The notes beneath the pieces were generated by a model. That model had not been told where the DNA came from and did no database searches. It was given only the letters and a program-made list of their open reading frames with translations. A DNA stretch of 51,118 nucleotides, from assembly GCA_049323615.1 (NCBI GenBank), contig JBMOPD010000048.1, forward strand, positions 1-51,118, in the 5' to 3' direction. The translations under genes and the position numbers were made by a program. The stretch is from JBMOPD01 sp049323615. GTDB lineage: Bacteria; Bacillota; Desulfotomaculia; Desulfotomaculales; Desulfocucumaceae. Of this stretch, positions 49,104 to 51,118 are shown one piece after another. Position 1 is the stretch's first letter. Each line of letters starts with the position of its first letter.

Positions 49104-49550
49104 ATGAACAAGAATAGACATGCGCTTCTAATATCAATCCGTCCAGAATATGCAAAAAAAATCTTTGATGGGATCAAAACTGTTGAATTGCGGCGTGTTT
49201 CCCCGCGTGTAAAGAAAGGTGATCTCGTTTTGGTCTATGTTTCATCTCCAACAAAGGCAATTGTTGGTTCATTTAAAGTGACTCAAGTTTTAACGATGCA
49301 ACCGGATGAGCTTTGGCGTCATGTTGAAGACCTAGCTGGCGTATCGCGTAAAGAATTTGATGATTATTTTGAAGGTGCTTCAATGGCCGTTGGAATCTTT
49401 TTAAATAGTGCGCAAAGACTTCCTATACCAATTAAACTCCATCATCTGAAAGAAAAGTGGCCTAGCTTTAGACCGCCACAATGCTATCATTATATAAAAG
49501 AGTGGGGATTATTAAACTTTCTTATTCAGGGCTACTTTAAATTAGCGTGA
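49104..49550 (+). CDS. ASCH-domain protein
   Basis: A 148-residue protein with an ASCH/PUA-like fold. N-terminal LLISIRPEYAKKIFDGIKTVELRR and GDLVLVYVSSPTKAIVGSFKV are the ASCH signature of predicted RNA-binding proteins. ATG 49104, AAAGGGG at 49089-49095, 15 bp after the GNAT-PIN gene and equally AT-rich, hence one operon. It may recognise the RNA target of the PIN nuclease or act as its antitoxin; neither is shown. The C-terminus (PIKLHHLKEKWPSFRPPQCYHYI) is typical of a subset of these proteins. Confidence 0.82.
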   Translation: MNKNRHALLISIRPEYAKKIFDGIKTVELRRVSPRVKKGDLVLVYVSSPTKAIVGSFKVTQVLTMQPDELWRHVEDLAGVSRKEFDDYFEGASMAVGIFLNSAQRLPIPIKLHHLKEKWPSFRPPQCYHYIKEWGLLNFLIQGYFKLA

Positions 49551-49708
49551 ATACTTGTGTTTCATGACTCCCGTTTATAAGAATTTTGTAAAGTTATTTG
49601 GGAGTGTTAAAAATTTTCGCGACATATTTTTGAACATCTGTTCGTTGAAACTACCGTTATACATTAGGATAAATAAATACGGTAAATAAGCATTTCCCGA
49701 ACTAATAC

Positions 49709-49730
49709 AACCCGGATTTCCGGGTTTTTA
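49709..49730 (+). terminator. terminator after the ASCH gene
   Basis: AACCCGG (49709-49715), loop ATTT, CCGGGTT then TTTA. It separates the GNAT-PIN/ASCH pair from the recombinase gene. Confidence 0.75.
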
Positions 49731-49753
49731 CATTTATTGAGGTGGTCTAACGC

Positions 49754-50635
49754 ATGAAAAATGGTTCGGGAAATTATTTAAGAGATTTTATTGCGGAGAT
49801 TTATGCCATTGGTATGGCCCGTAGCACGGTGGAAGCATACCGGAAAGACTTGGTATATTTTTTCAGATGGTACGAAGAAGCAAATGGCCCATTAAAAGAT
49901 TCGGAGCAGATAACCAGCATCGACTTCCGGGAGTATCAAGGTTTCCTGCAGAATGTGAGAGGTTTAAAGCCGGCAACAATAAACCGGAGACTGGCCGCGC
50001 TGGAGAAGTATTACAAGTGGATGAAACAGGCAGGACATATTTCTCGTCTGCCAAACTTTCCGAAATTGATCAGGGAACAAAAGGTCCCGCCGAAGGCTTT
50101 GGAACGTGTCGAGCAGAACCGGCTTTTACGTGAGGCTGAGAGGCGTTGTAAGGCAAGGGATTTAGCTCTACTACGTCTGCTAATGAGTTGTGGCCTTCGT
50201 GTGAGCGAGGCCGTGTCTATTCGTCTTGTCAACCTGGATATTGGTGAACGCCATGGAAACGTGACTGTAAGGGGTAAAGGTAATAAGTACCGAGAGGTGC
50301 CAGTGCCTCCAGAGGCCCGGAGGGTAATTCGAGAGTGGCTGGAAGAACGCGAGAAAAAGCACTCAAATAATGAATGGCTTTTTCCAAACCGTGGAGGCGG
50401 CCACATAACCGCAAGATATGCAGAAAAGGTGGTGAGGCGCATAGGTAACTTAGCCGGGTTGAATATTTACCCTCACATTCTACGTCATACTGCGGCCACG
50501 AACATGATCAGGACCGGTGCCGACCTGGTGACGGTGGCCCAGGTATTGGGACACGCAAATTTGAACACCACAGCTATATATACGAAACCGGATTCAAAAA
50601 CGATGGCAGAGGCGCTGGAAAAAAGTGAAATCTGA
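49754..50635 (+). CDS. tyrosine recombinase/integrase (XerC/D-like)
   Basis: A 293-residue site-specific recombinase. N-terminal SAM-like core-binding domain (NYLRDFIAEIYAIGMARSTV, YFFRWYEEANGP). The catalytic domain has R in MSCGLRVSEAVSIRL, K in RGKGNKYREVPV, H-x-x-R in HILRHTAATNM, the second H in LGHANLNTTAIYTKP and the nucleophile Tyr in AIYTK. ATG 49754, GAGGTGG at 49739-49745. Full length. No dif-like or att site is identifiable. It could mobilise the flanking AT-rich cargo, including the GNAT-PIN/ASCH pair; its GC content is higher than theirs. Confidence 0.92.
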   Translation: MKNGSGNYLRDFIAEIYAIGMARSTVEAYRKDLVYFFRWYEEANGPLKDSEQITSIDFREYQGFLQNVRGLKPATINRRLAALEKYYKWMKQAGHISRLPNFPKLIREQKVPPKALERVEQNRLLREAERRCKARDLALLRLLMSCGLRVSEAVSIRLVNLDIGERHGNVTVRGKGNKYREVPVPPEARRVIREWLEEREKKHSNNEWLFPNRGGGHITARYAEKVVRRIGNLAGLNIYPHILRHTAATNMIRTGADLVTVAQVLGHANLNTTAIYTKPDSKTMAEALEKSEI

Positions 50636-50662
50636 TGAACCACATGTTAAAAATGTGTAATA

Positions 50663-50702
50663 ACATAAAAGCCCAAACCTATGAGGTTTGAGCCCTTATG
50701 TG
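50663..50702. terminator. bidirectional terminator between the recombinase and YjcZ-type genes
   Basis: ACATAA-AA-GC-CAAACCT (from 50663), loop ATG, AGGTTTG-A-GC-CC-TTATGT (to 50702). It lies between converging genes. Confidence 0.75.
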
Positions 50703-50725
50703 ATTTCGATTTTTATGGCAATAAA

Positions 50726-50863
50726 TTATTTGTTATAGCCACCGCCATAACCACCGCCATAGCCACCGCCAAACGGCATGGAGAAGACTAACAGAATCAG
50801 TATTAAGAAAAGAATGAAGCTACCATCAAAATGAGAACCGCCTCCACCCATTCCATAACCCAT
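50726..50863 (-). CDS. YjcZ family sporulation protein
   Basis: A 45-residue peptide on the minus strand, below the normal ORF cut-off. Gly-rich start MGYGMGGGGSHFDGS, hydrophobic middle FILFLILILLVFSMPF, then GGGYGGGYGGGYNK. The pattern Gly-rich/FxLxLxLxLLVF is that of small YjcZ/YuzJ-type spore proteins in Bacillales; here the glycine-tyrosine repeat is at the C-terminus. GGGGG lies nine bases before the ATG (50863). Together with gerW and sigK it supports a spore former. Confidence 0.8.
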   Translation of the reverse strand: MGYGMGGGGSHFDGSFILFLILILLVFSMPFGGGYGGGYGGGYNK

Positions 50864-50996
50864 GAAAAATTACCCCCTTATTTGTTATTTAATTCCATAA
50901 TATGAGGGGGGAAGTATTTTTGCTACTGTCTCTATTAAAAATTTAGAAATGTAACATTGAGTGTGGCGTAATTCAAAGATACTGCGTAACAAGTCA

Positions 50997-51118
50997 ACAA
51001 CCCCCGCCTATAGAGGCGGGGGCTTGGGGTAGCGTATAACCAGGAGTTATACGTTCCTAAGCCTGGTTGATTAGCCTCAGCCACCAGGAGAAGTCCTGAC
51101 GGGGCTACGTTATGCCGG
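50997..51118 (-). ncRNA. putative IS605-type right end with omegaRNA-like hairpins (partial)
   Basis: Read on the minus strand from the window edge, three hairpins occur in a row: CCTGGT/ACCAGG (51062-51088), CGTATAAC/GTTATACG (51033-51053), and a terminal CCCCCGCCT/AGGCGGGGG (51001-51022). TTGTTGAC follows immediately. A GC-rich terminal hairpin followed by a TTGAC-like sequence is how many IS200/IS605 TnpB elements end, and the 3' part of their omegaRNA has this form. The TnpB gene would lie outside the window to the right. Recognised from memory of such ends, not searched. Confidence 0.55.

Noticed and set aside
51000..51117. C-terminal coding frame of tnpB on the minus strand
   Set aside because: One frame is open across the hairpins, but it has no recognisable TnpB residues; the hairpin set explains the sequence better as RNA.
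1..51118. tRNA, rRNA or CRISPR array
   Set aside because: No cloverleaf with a T-arm consensus, no rRNA-like stretch and no regularly spaced identical repeats were seen by eye. The GGTTCGAAA at 13250 is part of a terminator-like hairpin.

Overview
The window looks like the chromosome of an anaerobic, spore-forming, hydrogen-metabolising Firmicute of the Peptococcaceae type (Pelotomaculum or Desulfotomaculum relatives). This is inferred from gene content and order, not from a database match. The evidence is frequent TTG and GTG starts behind strong GGAGG ribosome binding sites, an NAD-linked trimeric [FeFe]-hydrogenase, a sensory [FeFe]-hydrogenase, many small Fe-S proteins, sporulation genes (GerW/YtfJ, a SigK half, YjcZ type) and the Firmicutes order alaS-ireB-ruvX-DUF1292-mltG-U32-PBP. 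The left two thirds are GC-rich. From about 33.6 kb rightward the sequence is a mosaic of AT-rich and GC-rich pieces with many broken genes.

Layout. 0.2-4.9 kb: thioredoxin, a small winged-helix-like protein, rarA, then iscR-iscS-iscU, whose promoter carries a repeated box. 5-6.1 kb: mnmA, which takes sulfur from IscS. 6.3-7.9 kb: a small zinc ribbon, a YtxH-like protein and an AI-2E family transporter. 8-19.2 kb: the alaS...PBP cluster, with an Fe-S aldo-keto reductase and a VanW-type protein added. 19.3-22 kb: a triple-XRE regulator, a ferredoxin, an FmdB-type zinc ribbon, a second thioredoxin and lgt. 22.1-22.3 kb, minus strand: a glutaredoxin with an in-frame UGA in place of the first active-site cysteine, followed by a SECIS-like hairpin. 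This is a probable selenoprotein that ordinary ORF calling misses. 22.5-30.1 kb: the hydrogenase region. A promoter with a Rex-like operator and a possible attenuator precede the NuoE-like, NuoF-like and HydA subunits. A universal stress protein, a PAS-bearing sensory hydrogenase (HydS type) and a PP2C/SpoIIE-type phosphatase follow in the same direction, suggesting an H2/redox signalling module beside the catalytic enzyme.

30.3-33.6 kb: a LarA-like protein, a dihydrolipoamide dehydrogenase that has lost its NAD domain, gcvH, a truncated lipoate ligase joined to livK debris. 33.7-39.1 kb: a small membrane protein, a MocR/PdxR regulator divergent from a LysE exporter, a cupin, then an ECF sigma/anti-sigma pair in front of DUF2953-gerW. 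39.1-41.4 kb: degenerate DNA (TadB-like and methyltransferase fragments) and a DUF6544 gene. 41.7-45.1 kb: an ArsA-type ATPase, an ArsD-like protein, an MFS exporter and a MerR regulator. 45.1-46.3 kb: remnants of transposases, a Rpn-like protein and a serine recombinase.

46.3-51.1 kb: the C-terminal half of sigK (minus strand), breaking off at the place where skin-like elements interrupt sigK. To its right lie a GNAT-PIN fusion protein, an ASCH-domain partner, a tyrosine recombinase, a YjcZ-type spore peptide and, at the edge, a set of hairpins resembling the right end and omegaRNA of an IS605/TnpB element. No rRNA, tRNA or CRISPR array was recognised.
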